Origin: an uncultured Eubacteriales bacterium
GTDB lineage: Bacteria; Bacillota; Clostridia; Christensenellales; Aristaeellaceae
Direction of reading: 5' to 3'
DNA: 47,177 nucleotides
NCBI GenBank assembly: GCA_902798105.1
Contig: CADBVG010000035.1
Span: 1 to 47,177 of the forward strand
Positions within the stretch are counted from its first letter, which is position 1. Each line of letters starts with the position of its first letter. Positions 40,547 through 47,177 of the stretch are shown in pieces. The position numbers and the translations under genes were made by a program. The notes beneath the pieces were generated by a model. That model did not search any database. It worked only from the letters and a program-made list of their open reading frames with translations, and was not told the origin of the DNA.

Positions 40547-41479
40547 ATGAGCAAGCTGCCGAAAATCGCCCTCGGCGCGTGGGCCTGGGGCAACGATGGA
40601 ACCTTTGGGAACGACTTCACCGCCGAGACGCTCAGACCCATCTTCGACGCGGCGATGGCCAACGGCCTGAATCTGTGGGATACCGCCTACGCCTACGGCA
40701 TGGGCACCTCCGAGAAGGTGCTGGCTGGATTCATCAAAGACCTGCCGCGGGAATCTTACCTGATTTCCGACAAGTTCACGCCCCAGTGCGCCAACGGAAA
40801 GCCCACCGCAATGGCGGACATGATCGGGATGCAGCTTCAGCTGATGAACCTCTCCCGCTTCGACATCTACTGGATCCACAACGTCTGGAACGCGCCCCAC
40901 TGGACGGAGGAATTGGCGAAGTATTTCGAAAGCCGGGACGACGTGCCGCTGCTGGGCGTGTCGAACCACAACCTGGCCGAGATCAGGGAAGCGAATGAAA
41001 TCCTGAAGGCCCACGGCCTGAAGCTGTCCGCGGTACAGAACCACCTGAGCCTCATCAACCGCTCCTCCGAGGCGTCCGGCATACTGGACTATTGCAAGGA
41101 GAACGGCATCACCTTCTTCGCCTACATGGTGCTGGAGCAAGGCGCGCTGTCCGGCAAGTACGACACGAAGCATCCCATGCCCGAGGGTTCCGCGCGGGCG
41201 GAAACCTACAACCCGGTGTTGGACAAGCTGGAGGTGCTGAACGCAGAACTCAAGCGCCTGGCGGACAAGTACGGCGTGGGCCCCGCGCAGATCCCGGTGG
41301 CCTGGGCCATCGCCAAGGGCACGCTGCCCATCATCGGCGTGACGAAGGTCAGCCACGTCGAGGACGCGGTGAAGGCCGCGAACGTCACCCTGACCGACGA
41401 GGAGACGAAGGGCCTTGAAAAGCTGGCAGACAGTCTGAACCTCAATGTCATTCGCTTCTGGGAAAAGGAGATGAAGTAA
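40547..41479 (+). CDS. Aldo/keto reductase (second)
   Basis: 310 residues. NLWDTAYAYGMGTSEKVLAG holds Asp and Tyr, LISDKF the Lys and YWIHNVW the His. The C-terminus has IAKGTLPIIGVTKVSHVEDAVKA. It differs clearly from the first reductase (shorter, different loops), so this is not a recent duplication. GAGGAGG lies about 8 bases before the ATG and 13 bases separate it from the previous stop. The next gene begins 2 bases after its stop. Confidence 0.92.
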   Translation: MSKLPKIALGAWAWGNDGTFGNDFTAETLRPIFDAAMANGLNLWDTAYAYGMGTSEKVLAGFIKDLPRESYLISDKFTPQCANGKPTAMADMIGMQLQLMNLSRFDIYWIHNVWNAPHWTEELAKYFESRDDVPLLGVSNHNLAEIREANEILKAHGLKLSAVQNHLSLINRSSEASGILDYCKENGITFFAYMVLEQGALSGKYDTKHPMPEGSARAETYNPVLDKLEVLNAELKRLADKYGVGPAQIPVAWAIAKGTLPIIGVTKVSHVEDAVKAANVTLTDEETKGLEKLADSLNLNVIRFWEKEMK

Positions 41480-41481
41480 CC

Positions 41482-41814
41482 GTGAAAGAGAAGATTACAC
41501 AGACTGCCGGCAGGCAGCAGCTGGGCGCGTTCGCGCCGATGTTCGCGCACCTGAACGACGACGTGCTCTTCGGGGAGGTCTGGAACGAGGAGGCCATCGA
41601 CGTCAAGACCAAGTGCATTATCACCGTCGTTTCGCTGATGGCCTCGGGAATCACCGATTCCTCGCTCAGCTATCATTTGCAGAACGCCAAGGCCCACGGC
41701 GTGACAAAGGAAGAAATCGCGGCCATCATCACCCACGCCACCATGTATGTGGGCTGGCCCAAGGGCTGGGCGGTGTTCCGCCTGGCGAAGGAAGTCTGGA
41801 ACGAAGGCGAATAA
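41482..41814 (+). CDS. Carboxymuconolactone decarboxylase/AhpD-like family protein
   Basis: A 110-residue all-helical protein with KTKCIITVVSLMASGITDSSL and a later HATMYVGWPKGW. The CxxC-H redox motif of AhpD is not present; only one Cys is seen, so peroxidase activity is unlikely and a lactonase- or isomerase-type role is open. The start is GTG 41482, 2 bases after the preceding stop, with GGAG within that gene's last codons. Similar small genes commonly accompany flavodoxin and aldo/keto reductase genes in gut Clostridia. Confidence 0.88.
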   Translation: MKEKITQTAGRQQLGAFAPMFAHLNDDVLFGEVWNEEAIDVKTKCIITVVSLMASGITDSSLSYHLQNAKAHGVTKEEIAAIITHATMYVGWPKGWAVFRLAKEVWNEGE

Positions 41815-41836
41815 AAAACAGTAGGAGGATACTGAA

Positions 41837-42376
41837 ATGAAAAAGGCAATGGCAATGTTGATGGCACTGTGCCTGCTGCTGGGCGTGGGGGCGTTCGCCG
41901 AGGAAAAGGCGCTGGTGGTCTACTTCTCCGCGACGGGCACCACGAAGGGCGTGGCGGAGAAGTTGGCGAACGTGACCGGCGCGGACCTGTATGAAATCGT
42001 CCCCGCCGTGCCCTACACCGAAGAGGACCTGAACTACAACGACCGCTCCACCCGCGCCACCGCCGAGCAGGACAACCCGGAGACCCGCCCTGAAATCGGT
42101 GGCGAGGACATCGACCTGGCCGGCTATACCACCGTCTACATCGGCTATCCCATCTGGTGGGGCGAGGAGCCGAGGATATTGTGCACCTTCGTGGAGAGCC
42201 ACGACTTCACCGACAAGACGGTGGTTCCCTTCTGTACCTCGGGCGGCAGCGGCATCGGCCGCAGCGGCAAGGACCTTGCCGAACTGGCCGGAACCGGCAA
42301 CTGGCTGGACGGCGCGCGCCACAGCGGCAGCGTCTCCGAGGATGAGCTGCGCGACTGGGTGAACGGACTGAAATAA
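41837..42376 (+). CDS. Exported flavodoxin
   Basis: A flavin-mononucleotide electron carrier with an N-terminal signal peptide (MKKAMAMLMALCLLLGVGAFA, cut near residue 21), 179 residues. The phosphate-binding loop is YFSATGTTKGVAEKL near 31-45. GYPIWWGEEP and PFCTSGGSGIGRS are the later flavin loops. It acts on the outer face of the membrane, which fits the membrane-bound partner encoded next. AGGAGG lies about 8 bases before the ATG. Confidence 0.92.
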   Translation: MKKAMAMLMALCLLLGVGAFAEEKALVVYFSATGTTKGVAEKLANVTGADLYEIVPAVPYTEEDLNYNDRSTRATAEQDNPETRPEIGGEDIDLAGYTTVYIGYPIWWGEEPRILCTFVESHDFTDKTVVPFCTSGGSGIGRSGKDLAELAGTGNWLDGARHSGSVSEDELRDWVNGLK

Positions 42377-42392
42377 CAGAATAATACTATAA

Positions 42393-42563
42393 GGAAATAC
42401 CGCATAATAAGGGTGGTTGGCTGGCGAGTGAATTTTCCGTCAGGCGCGCCTGCAAATTTCGCAGGCTTGCTGGCGGCAAGTCAAGGACAAGTCAAGGAAT
42501 TTGCAGGATGTGCATGGCGGAAATGGCACCGCCAGACATGCCGCCCGTTTGTGCGGTATTTCC
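42393..42563. mobile_element. Short mobile repeat (171 bp) with ATAA duplications
   Basis: Ends GGAAATACCGCATAAT and TTTGTGCGGTATTTCC, flanked by ATAA at 42389-42392 and 42564-42567. It belongs to the second subfamily together with 25073-25222. It lies between the flavodoxin gene and the ribosome binding site of the next gene, so it now forms part of the operon's internal leader. It is non-coding. Confidence 0.93.
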
Positions 42564-42579
42564 ATAAGGAGGATGGATC

Positions 42580-44337
42580 ATGAAGACGCGACAGGGAAAT
42601 CTGCGGAGGATCATCGACATCGGCATGACCGTCCTCCTGCTTTTGCAGATGGCGTACCAGGCGATGGGAGAGGCGGCCCACGAATGGCTGGGCATGGGCA
42701 TGACCGCGCTGGTCATCGTTCACCAAGTCCTCAACCGGCGCTGGTACGGGGCGATGCTCAAGGGCAGGTACAACGCCTACCGCATCGTTTCAACCTGTGT
42801 GAACGTGCTCCTGCTCATCTCCTTCGCGCTGACAGCCTTCTGCGGCATGGCCATGAGCAACTACGCCGTGCCGTTTATGTACGGCGTCGCGCGGGTGTCG
42901 TTCGTGCGGGTGACGCATTTGTCCATGTCCCACTGGTCGTTCGTGCTGATGGGGCTGCACCTGGGCCTGCACGTGCCGGTGATGCTGGCGAAGCTGAAAT
43001 TAAAGGACAATGCGCGACGCATGCTCTCGGTGGTCTGCGCGGGGGTCGCAGGCGTCGGGCTCTGGCTGTTTTTGAAAAACGGCATGCCGAACTACCTGTT
43101 CTTCCGGGTGCCCTTCGCCTTCCTGGACTATGAAAAGGCCGGGGCGCTGGTGCTGTTGGAGAACGTGGCCATGCTGCTGTTTTGGGCCTTTGTGGGCTGT
43201 CAGCTTGCGCTGATGCTGCGCAGGAAGGGCAATCCGCTGATGCCGGTGGTGCTGGTGCTGGCTGCCGTCGTGATCGGTCTGGTATTGAACACGATTTGGC
43301 CGGACAACAATGACATCGGCTTTGATTCGGGCTGGGGCAGCGCCGCGGAATCCCCTTGGCAGGCGTCGGAACCGGAGCCCATGGTGGAATATGAAGTTGA
43401 GGGGGAATCGGGGATGGTTTCAACGACGGTTTCCGTCGACGACGGCTTCGTCCTCGTTGAAGGCGGCGCCTTCCAAATGGGCAGCCCGGAAGACGAGAAC
43501 TGGCGCATCGACGATGAGACACAGCACGAGGTGACGGTGGCGTCCTTCTACATCGACCCTTACGAGACCACCCAGGCCGAATGGGAGGCTGTGATGGGCG
43601 TAAACCCCAGCACCTTCACCGGTGAGAAGCTGCCCGTGGAAAACCTCTCCTGGCTGGACGCGGTACAGTATGCCAACGCGAAGAGCGCGGCGGCGGGCCT
43701 GACGCCCGCCTACGCCATCGACGGCGAGTCCGTCACCTGGAACCGCGCCGCGGACGGATACCGACTGCCCACGGAGGCGGAGTGGGAGTACGCTTGCCGG
43801 GCGGGCACGGCCACGCCCTTCAACCTGGAGCGCTCGCTGGACGCGGACGACGCCAACTTCTACGGCTACTACCCCTACGAGATCGAGGAGAACTACTTCG
43901 ACGATTCTGTCCTGGAGGCGAGACCTGGCGAGTATCGCGGCAAGACCGTGGAGGTGGGCAGCTTCGCGCCCAACGCCTGGGGACTCTACGACATGCACGG
44001 CAATGTCAACGAATGGTGCTGGGACTGGTACGGACCCTATGACCTTGGGCGTACCGACAATCCTACCGGCGCTGAAAACGGTACCCGCCACGTCTACCGC
44101 GGAGGCGGCTGGAACGACTTCGGCAAGAATATGCGCAGCGCCTATCGCGCGGCGGGACAAACGGACATGAAGAGCTACAACCTGGGCGTGCGCCTGGTGC
44201 GCAACGCCGGGGCGGGCATCGCGGGCTCGGTGGCCGTTTCGGGCGGCATTCCCTCCACGTCCGACGGCAGCAGGGTGCTGATCGCCTTCTTCTCCTGGGG
44301 TGGCAACACCCGGGGCATCGCCCATGAGATCCAGTGA
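42580..44337 (+). CDS. DUF4405 membrane domain fused to a SUMF1-like domain, ending at an in-frame TGA
   Basis: Residues about 10-240 form a DUF4405-type four- to six-helix membrane domain with several His (His34, His48, His113, His118, His127, His131) that could bind haem, as in cytochrome b-like proteins. Residues about 289-560 are a formylglycine-generating-enzyme/SUMF1-type domain (VEGGAFQMGSPEDENW, RLPTEAEWEYACRAGTATPF, DMHGNVNEWCWDWYG, YRGGGWN). The active-site Cys pair of true FGE is missing (GGGWNDFGKNMRSAYR). A flavodoxin domain then begins (RVLIAFFSWGGNTRGIAHEIQ) and is cut by TGA at 44335-44337. The same frame continues to 44760. AAGGAGG is set right behind the mobile repeat. Confidence 0.88.
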   Translation: MKTRQGNLRRIIDIGMTVLLLLQMAYQAMGEAAHEWLGMGMTALVIVHQVLNRRWYGAMLKGRYNAYRIVSTCVNVLLLISFALTAFCGMAMSNYAVPFMYGVARVSFVRVTHLSMSHWSFVLMGLHLGLHVPVMLAKLKLKDNARRMLSVVCAGVAGVGLWLFLKNGMPNYLFFRVPFAFLDYEKAGALVLLENVAMLLFWAFVGCQLALMLRRKGNPLMPVVLVLAAVVIGLVLNTIWPDNNDIGFDSGWGSAAESPWQASEPEPMVEYEVEGESGMVSTTVSVDDGFVLVEGGAFQMGSPEDENWRIDDETQHEVTVASFYIDPYETTQAEWEAVMGVNPSTFTGEKLPVENLSWLDAVQYANAKSAAAGLTPAYAIDGESVTWNRAADGYRLPTEAEWEYACRAGTATPFNLERSLDADDANFYGYYPYEIEENYFDDSVLEARPGEYRGKTVEVGSFAPNAWGLYDMHGNVNEWCWDWYGPYDLGRTDNPTGAENGTRHVYRGGGWNDFGKNMRSAYRAAGQTDMKSYNLGVRLVRNAGAGIAGSVAVSGGIPSTSDGSRVLIAFFSWGGNTRGIAHEIQ

Positions 44338-44760
44338 CAGACCGGCTTCGACCTGTTCGAGATCGAGCCCGTGCCCGCCTATTCCGACGACTACAACACC
44401 GTGCTGATGGAGGCCCAGCGGGACCAGCACGCCCAGGCGCGGCCCGAAATCGCCGGCCTGCCGGAGAACATCGACGACTACGACACCGTGCTGCTGGGCT
44501 ATCCCAACTGGTGGGCTTCGATCCCCATGCCCATCGCGTCCTTCCTGGAGGCGTTTGACTTCGCGGGCAAGCGCATCGTGCCCTTCTGCTCCCACGGCGG
44601 CGGGCGCTTCGGCCAGAGCCTGACGGCCATCGCCAAGCTGGCCCCGGAATCCGCCATGGGCCAGGGCCTGTCCATCCACTATTCCGGCGGCGCGACGCTG
44701 TCCGAGGATGTGGCCGCGTGGTTGGAAGCCAATCAACTCAGCGGTGAAGCGCGGGGATGA
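44338..44760 (+). pseudogene. Remainder of the flavodoxin domain after the in-frame TGA
   Basis: Same frame as the previous gene: QTGFDLFEIEPVPAYSDDYN, GYPNWWASIPMPIASFLEAF, VPFCSHGGGRFGQS and GGATLSEDVAAWLEAN complete a normal flavodoxin fold whose phosphate loop lies before the TGA. With the TGA read through, the protein would have 726 residues. A separate start (GTG at 44371) would give a flavodoxin without its flavin phosphate loop. The TGA most simply comes from a CGA codon by one transition; recoding or a sequencing error are alternatives. Confidence 0.8.
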
Positions 44761-44799
44761 GGCTTACTGTGAAAAGCGGTGGAATAGCGATCTATGGTG

Positions 44800-44829
44800 T
44801 GTAGGGGTGGCGCCTGCGCCGCCCCTACA
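44800..44829. repeat. REP-like palindrome between convergent genes
   Basis: TGTAGGGGTGGCGC/GCCGCCCCTACA, a 30-base nearly perfect palindrome between the redox operon and the converging anti-sigma gene. It may act as a two-way terminator. Confidence 0.7.
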
Positions 44830-44882
44830 ACGCCCGTTTTTCATTCAAGGTGTGCCACGTCGTGGGATGCCATTCAGGAGTA

Positions 44883-45629
44883 TTAGCCCCTGTTCCTGCC
44901 CTTCTCCTTCAGCATGAAGTTTACTACCAGCAGGGCGAGGGCCGCGACGATCAGCAGCGCGATGAGCATGGTGAAGCCGAAGCCCTTCTGGTGCCAGCTG
45001 ATCACGTTCATCATGTTTCCGAACAGTATGCAGTCCACGGCCAGCACCAGCAGCGCCTTGTTGTGGCCCTCGACCCACGGGCGCAGGGGCCTGGCCCTGA
45101 TGGCGAAGGGCAGGAAGACCACCGCAAGGCCGAATATGGACGCCGACGCGGCCACGAAGAACCAGTCGCCGTGGGTGTACAGGGCGCACACGGCCAGCAG
45201 TATCACCAGGCTGACGCAGAAGGCGCAGAGCGTCCAGAACAGCTTGTTTTCCGGCACCACGATCGGCACGACGATCAGCGAGGCCGCCACCAGCATCCCG
45301 GCGGCCACCACGAAGAACCAGTCCAGCGTGCGCCCGGAGGTCAGGTTCACGATCAGGCAGATCAGTATCGGGACCATGAAGAGCGCCGATATGACGCTGC
45401 CCACGGCGGCGGAGCGCCGCTTGAAGCGCTTGGCCTGGTTCCTGATGACCAGCGCCCGCTCCTGTTTGAGCTCGCCCTCGGCTTCGCTGGCGCGAATCTG
45501 CTCCAGGTACGCCGCGCATTCAGGGCAGGTCTTCAGGTGTTCACCGATGATTTCGCGGCTTGCCGCGCTGCACACGTCGTCGGCGTACAGCGGCAGTATG
45601 TCGCGCACAATTTCACATTCCCGGTTCAT
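44883..45629 (-). CDS. Membrane anti-sigma factor with N-terminal zinc-finger-like motif
   Basis: 248 residues. The start (CEIVRDILPLYADDVCS, then EHLKTCPECAAYL) is the HxxxCxxC anti-sigma zinc-finger domain that holds an ECF sigma factor. About six membrane helices follow residue 75. Its ATG overlaps the stop of the sigma gene (ATGA at 45629-45626), the classic arrangement for a sigma/anti-sigma pair. A stress signal at the membrane would release the sigma factor; the signal is unknown. Confidence 0.9.
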   Translation of the reverse strand: MNRECEIVRDILPLYADDVCSAASREIIGEHLKTCPECAAYLEQIRASEAEGELKQERALVIRNQAKRFKRRSAAVGSVISALFMVPILICLIVNLTSGRTLDWFFVVAAGMLVAASLIVVPIVVPENKLFWTLCAFCVSLVILLAVCALYTHGDWFFVAASASIFGLAVVFLPFAIRARPLRPWVEGHNKALLVLAVDCILFGNMMNVISWHQKGFGFTMLIALLIVAALALLVVNFMLKEKGRNRG

Positions 45630-46111
45630 TTTTCCTCCATCCTTTCCTTCAGCTTCGCGCGGGCGCGATGAAATGTGACGCGGGCCCAGTTCTCGGTCTT
45701 GCGGAAGATCTGTCCGATCTGCGCGAAGGACAGCTCGCCGAATACCCTCAGCTCGAATACCTCCCGGTAGGGCTCCTCCAGCGCGTGCAGCGCCATGTGC
45801 ACGCGGAAGGAATCGTCCTTTTCAATGGCGGCCTGCTCGACGCCCTTCCCGTGTGCGGCGGCGTCCTCCGGCATCTGGGCGAATCTGCCCTGCCGGCGCG
45901 TCTCGTCGGTGAACAGGTTCCTGGCGATCGCGCAGAGCCACGTAACCTCGTCGGATTCGCCCCGGAAGCTGCCCGACTTGGAAAACGCCCGGAAGAACGT
46001 CTCCTGGGTGATTTCCTCGGCCAGGTGTCGGTCCTTTGCCAGCGTCATGGCGTAGGAGAATACCCGCATGTAACAGGCCTCGTAGAGCTTGTCAAAGCCC
46101 GCGCTGTTCAC
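45626..46111 (-). CDS. ECF-type RNA polymerase sigma factor
   Basis: 161 residues with region 2 (FDKLYEACYMRVFSYAMTLA, EITQETFFRAF) and region 4 (LEEPYREVFELRVFGELSFA, ENWARVTFHRARAKLKE). It has no regions 1 or 3, as expected for ECF sigma factors. The start is GTG 46111 with AAGGGGGTGAT about 8 bases upstream. An ECF-type promoter is visible upstream, so it probably activates itself. Confidence 0.93.
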   Translation of the reverse strand: MNSAGFDKLYEACYMRVFSYAMTLAKDRHLAEEITQETFFRAFSKSGSFRGESDEVTWLCAIARNLFTDETRRQGRFAQMPEDAAAHGKGVEQAAIEKDDSFRVHMALHALEEPYREVFELRVFGELSFAQIGQIFRKTENWARVTFHRARAKLKERMEEK

Positions 46112-46148
46112 AGTTCATCACCCCCTTGCCGTTGATTTCTGCCGGTTG

Positions 46149-46174
46149 GACGGAGATTGCGTCAGTTCGTTACA
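46149..46174 (-). promoter_or_regulatory. ECF-type promoter of the sigma/anti-sigma operon
   Basis: Minus strand TGTAAC (46174-46169), a 16-base spacer and CGTC (46152-46149). This -35/-10 pattern is typical of ECF sigma targets and suggests positive autoregulation. Confidence 0.7.
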
Positions 46175-46205
46175 GCATATTTTGGATTTAACAAAAGAAT
46201 TCTAT

Positions 46206-46240
46206 CACAATGCGGCGTGGGTGTCCACACCGCTTTTTTT
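46206..46240 (+). terminator. Plus-strand terminator in a divergent gap
   Basis: A GCGG.GTG/CAC.CCGC stem (about 46211-46232) followed by TTTTTTT. Both neighbouring genes point away from it, so on the plus strand it ends no annotated gene. Confidence 0.65.
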
Positions 46241-46262
46241 GTCGGATATTGACCACAACCCC

Positions 46263-46309
46263 TTGACACGTGATCGACCGTTCTCTATAATATGAGAACG
46301 ATCGGTCAC
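46263..46309 (+). promoter_or_regulatory. Promoter with palindromic operator of the FMN-reductase gene
   Basis: TTGACA (46263-46268), 17-base spacer, TATAAT (46286-46291). GTGATCGACCGTTCTC (46270-46285) and GAGAACGATCGGTCAC (46294-46309) form a 40-base palindrome with 14 of 16 pairs matching around the -10 box, a TetR-type operator arrangement. No fitting regulator gene is in the window. Confidence 0.85.
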
Positions 46310-46352
46310 GCTTTGTGACGGTAGCGTTGGAGAACGAAAGGAGCAGACGGAT

Positions 46353-47036
46353 ATGAAGATACTGGTGTTGAACGGAAGCCCCAAGAAAAAGAGCGATACC
46401 TTCAGGCTGACGGACGCCTTTTTGAAGGGCCTGAACCGGGAGGGCCGTCACGAGGTGCGCGTCGTCAATGTGATCGACCGTAAGATCGCCCCCTGCCGGG
46501 GCTGCTTCGACTGCTGGCAGCGCATGGACGGGCACTGCGTCATCCAGGATGACCAGAACCCGATCCTCGACCTGTACCGGGAGGCGGACGTAATCATCTG
46601 GAGCTTTCCGCTGTACTGCTACGGCATGCCCTCCCACCTGAAGGCGGTACTGGACCGCACCATTCCGCTGGTGAAGATGAAGATGGTGCGCCAGAGCGAC
46701 GGGACCGTGCGCCATGAGGCGCTGGCGGATTTTTCGCGCATTCACACGGTGGTGATCTGTGGCTGCGGCTTTCCCCACTGGGAGGGGAACTTTGACAGCC
46801 TGAAGCTGATGTGCAGGACCTGCTTCGGGAACCCGGACGTGGTCTGCGTGCCGGAGACGCCGCTGATGAACGTGCCGGAGGCCGCCATTGTCGCCGATGG
46901 GCTGCTGGAGCGCTTTGAAAGGGCGGGGGAGGAATACGCCGGGCGCCTGTCCCTGTCCCCGGAAACGGTGGCGGCGCTGCAGACGCCCATGATCAGCGCG
47001 GAGGAATACATTCGCAATGTGAACGCAGGGGCGTGA
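46353..47036 (+). CDS. NADPH-dependent FMN reductase/flavodoxin-fold protein
   Basis: A flavin reductase of 227 residues. VLNGSPKKKSDTFRL (about 5-19) is the flavin phosphate loop. CRGCFDCW near 48 carries the Cys cluster seen in this iron-sulfur flavoprotein-like family, and FPLYCYGMPSHLKAVLDRT is the second flavin loop. Five or more Cys lie beyond it (CGCGFPHWEG, LMCRTCFGN). GAAAGGAG lies 9-10 bases before the ATG. It is repressible by an unseen regulator through the palindrome at 46270-46309; a role in quinone, nitro-compound or redox stress handling is inference. Confidence 0.9.
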   Translation: MKILVLNGSPKKKSDTFRLTDAFLKGLNREGRHEVRVVNVIDRKIAPCRGCFDCWQRMDGHCVIQDDQNPILDLYREADVIIWSFPLYCYGMPSHLKAVLDRTIPLVKMKMVRQSDGTVRHEALADFSRIHTVVICGCGFPHWEGNFDSLKLMCRTCFGNPDVVCVPETPLMNVPEAAIVADGLLERFERAGEEYAGRLSLSPETVAALQTPMISAEEYIRNVNAGA

Positions 47037-47076
47037 CACGGGTCAAGCCGGACGGCCCGGGGGCATATTCTATTTA

Positions 47077-47177
47077 GCAAATACCGCACAATACGGCGGC
47101 GCATCTGGCGGTGCCTTTTCCGACATCTGCTGCTTGCAGATTTCTCGATTTACCTCCGGGGGCTTGCCAGCCCGTTC
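47077..47177. mobile_element. Short mobile repeat, partial at the window edge
   Basis: Starts GCAAATACCGCACAAT (second base changed) and is then nearly identical to 17766-17830 of the first subfamily. After GATTTACC at about 47153 it departs from the other copies (TCCGGGGGCTTGCC). The right end lies outside the window or is lost. Confidence 0.75.

Noticed and set aside
38704-40662. Minus-strand frame of 652 codons across a TetR and a reductase gene
   Set aside because: It overlaps two well-supported genes, has shadow composition and crosses a promoter region.
44335-44337. Alternative genetic code with TGA as an amino acid
   Set aside because: Many intact genes here end at TGA at their normal length (for example larE, larB, larC), so TGA is a working stop.
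46089-46295. 68-codon plus-strand frame in the sigma/FMN-reductase gap
   Set aside because: It crosses a terminator hairpin, an operator and the -10 box, and has no ribosome binding site.

Overview
The window looks like a chromosomal segment of a high-G+C Gram-positive anaerobe of the Clostridia, possibly a gut member of a Christensenellales- or Oscillospirales-like group. This rests on strong GGAGG ribosome binding sites, TTGACA/TATAAT promoters with 17-base spacers, an ECF sigma/anti-sigma pair, MATE exporters with TetR regulators, a CBS/DRTGG pyrophosphatase, a class M-like sirtuin, lar genes and no outer-membrane genes. Genus is inference. No rRNA, tRNA, prophage or CRISPR array was seen.

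Layout. 0.1-4.8 kb: rsmG, a CBS-containing Mn pyrophosphatase, a 0.69-kb hairpin-rich gap, a small membrane protein and a short-chain dehydrogenase. 5.1-8.3 kb: a three-gene operon with a ZorA/MotA-like stator, a ZorB/MotB-like OmpA protein and a third membrane-anchored protein. 8.5-14.6 kb: mnmA, a coiled-coil surface protein and larE-larB-larC for the nickel-pincer cofactor. 14.7-17 kb: deoC and an HtrA protease. 17.2-22.3 kb: a repeat-damaged zone with a methyltransferase, an IS110 remnant, and a minus-strand gene train (HD, Smr, broken SGNH, SGNH, broken Gfo/Idh/MocA oxidoreductase, sirtuin). 22.5-30.4 kb: TetR plus a MATE-ATPase fusion, a secreted DUF3472-like protein, a PglF-type dehydratase with an attenuator-like leader, a double-glycine-leader SH3 peptide, a 33-aa membrane peptide and an alpha/beta hydrolase. 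30.4-37.2 kb: amidohydrolase, M20 peptidase plus SirTM-like sirtuin, Lon and a divergent TetR. 37.2-44.8 kb: MATE, TetR and a redox operon (two aldo/keto reductases, CMD protein, exported flavodoxin, DUF4405-SUMF1-flavodoxin fusion). 44.9-47 kb: anti-sigma and ECF sigma factors and an FMN reductase.

The clearest unusual content is repeats. One family of short non-coding elements (113-171 bp, ends GGAAATACC/GGTATTTCC) occurs at seven places with 4-base target duplications (TTAA, TTAG, ATAA). It splits two genes whose frames are restored exactly if one element plus one 4-base repeat is removed, and one copy sits inside another. A second family is a roughly 200-bp composite of hairpins, present as two inverted copies around mnmA and the coiled-coil gene. 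A third is a set of GC-rich REP-like palindromes.

Regulation is readable in several places. Four copies of a TGACA-type operator tie the TetR at 38.8 kb to both its divergent MATE gene and the downstream redox operon. A double TTGACAnnTGTCAA operator lies between lon and another TetR. A CtsR-like box lies inside the htrA promoter. A near-perfect palindrome spans the -10 box of the last gene. The tri-domain redox gene carries an in-frame TGA that separates its flavodoxin domain.
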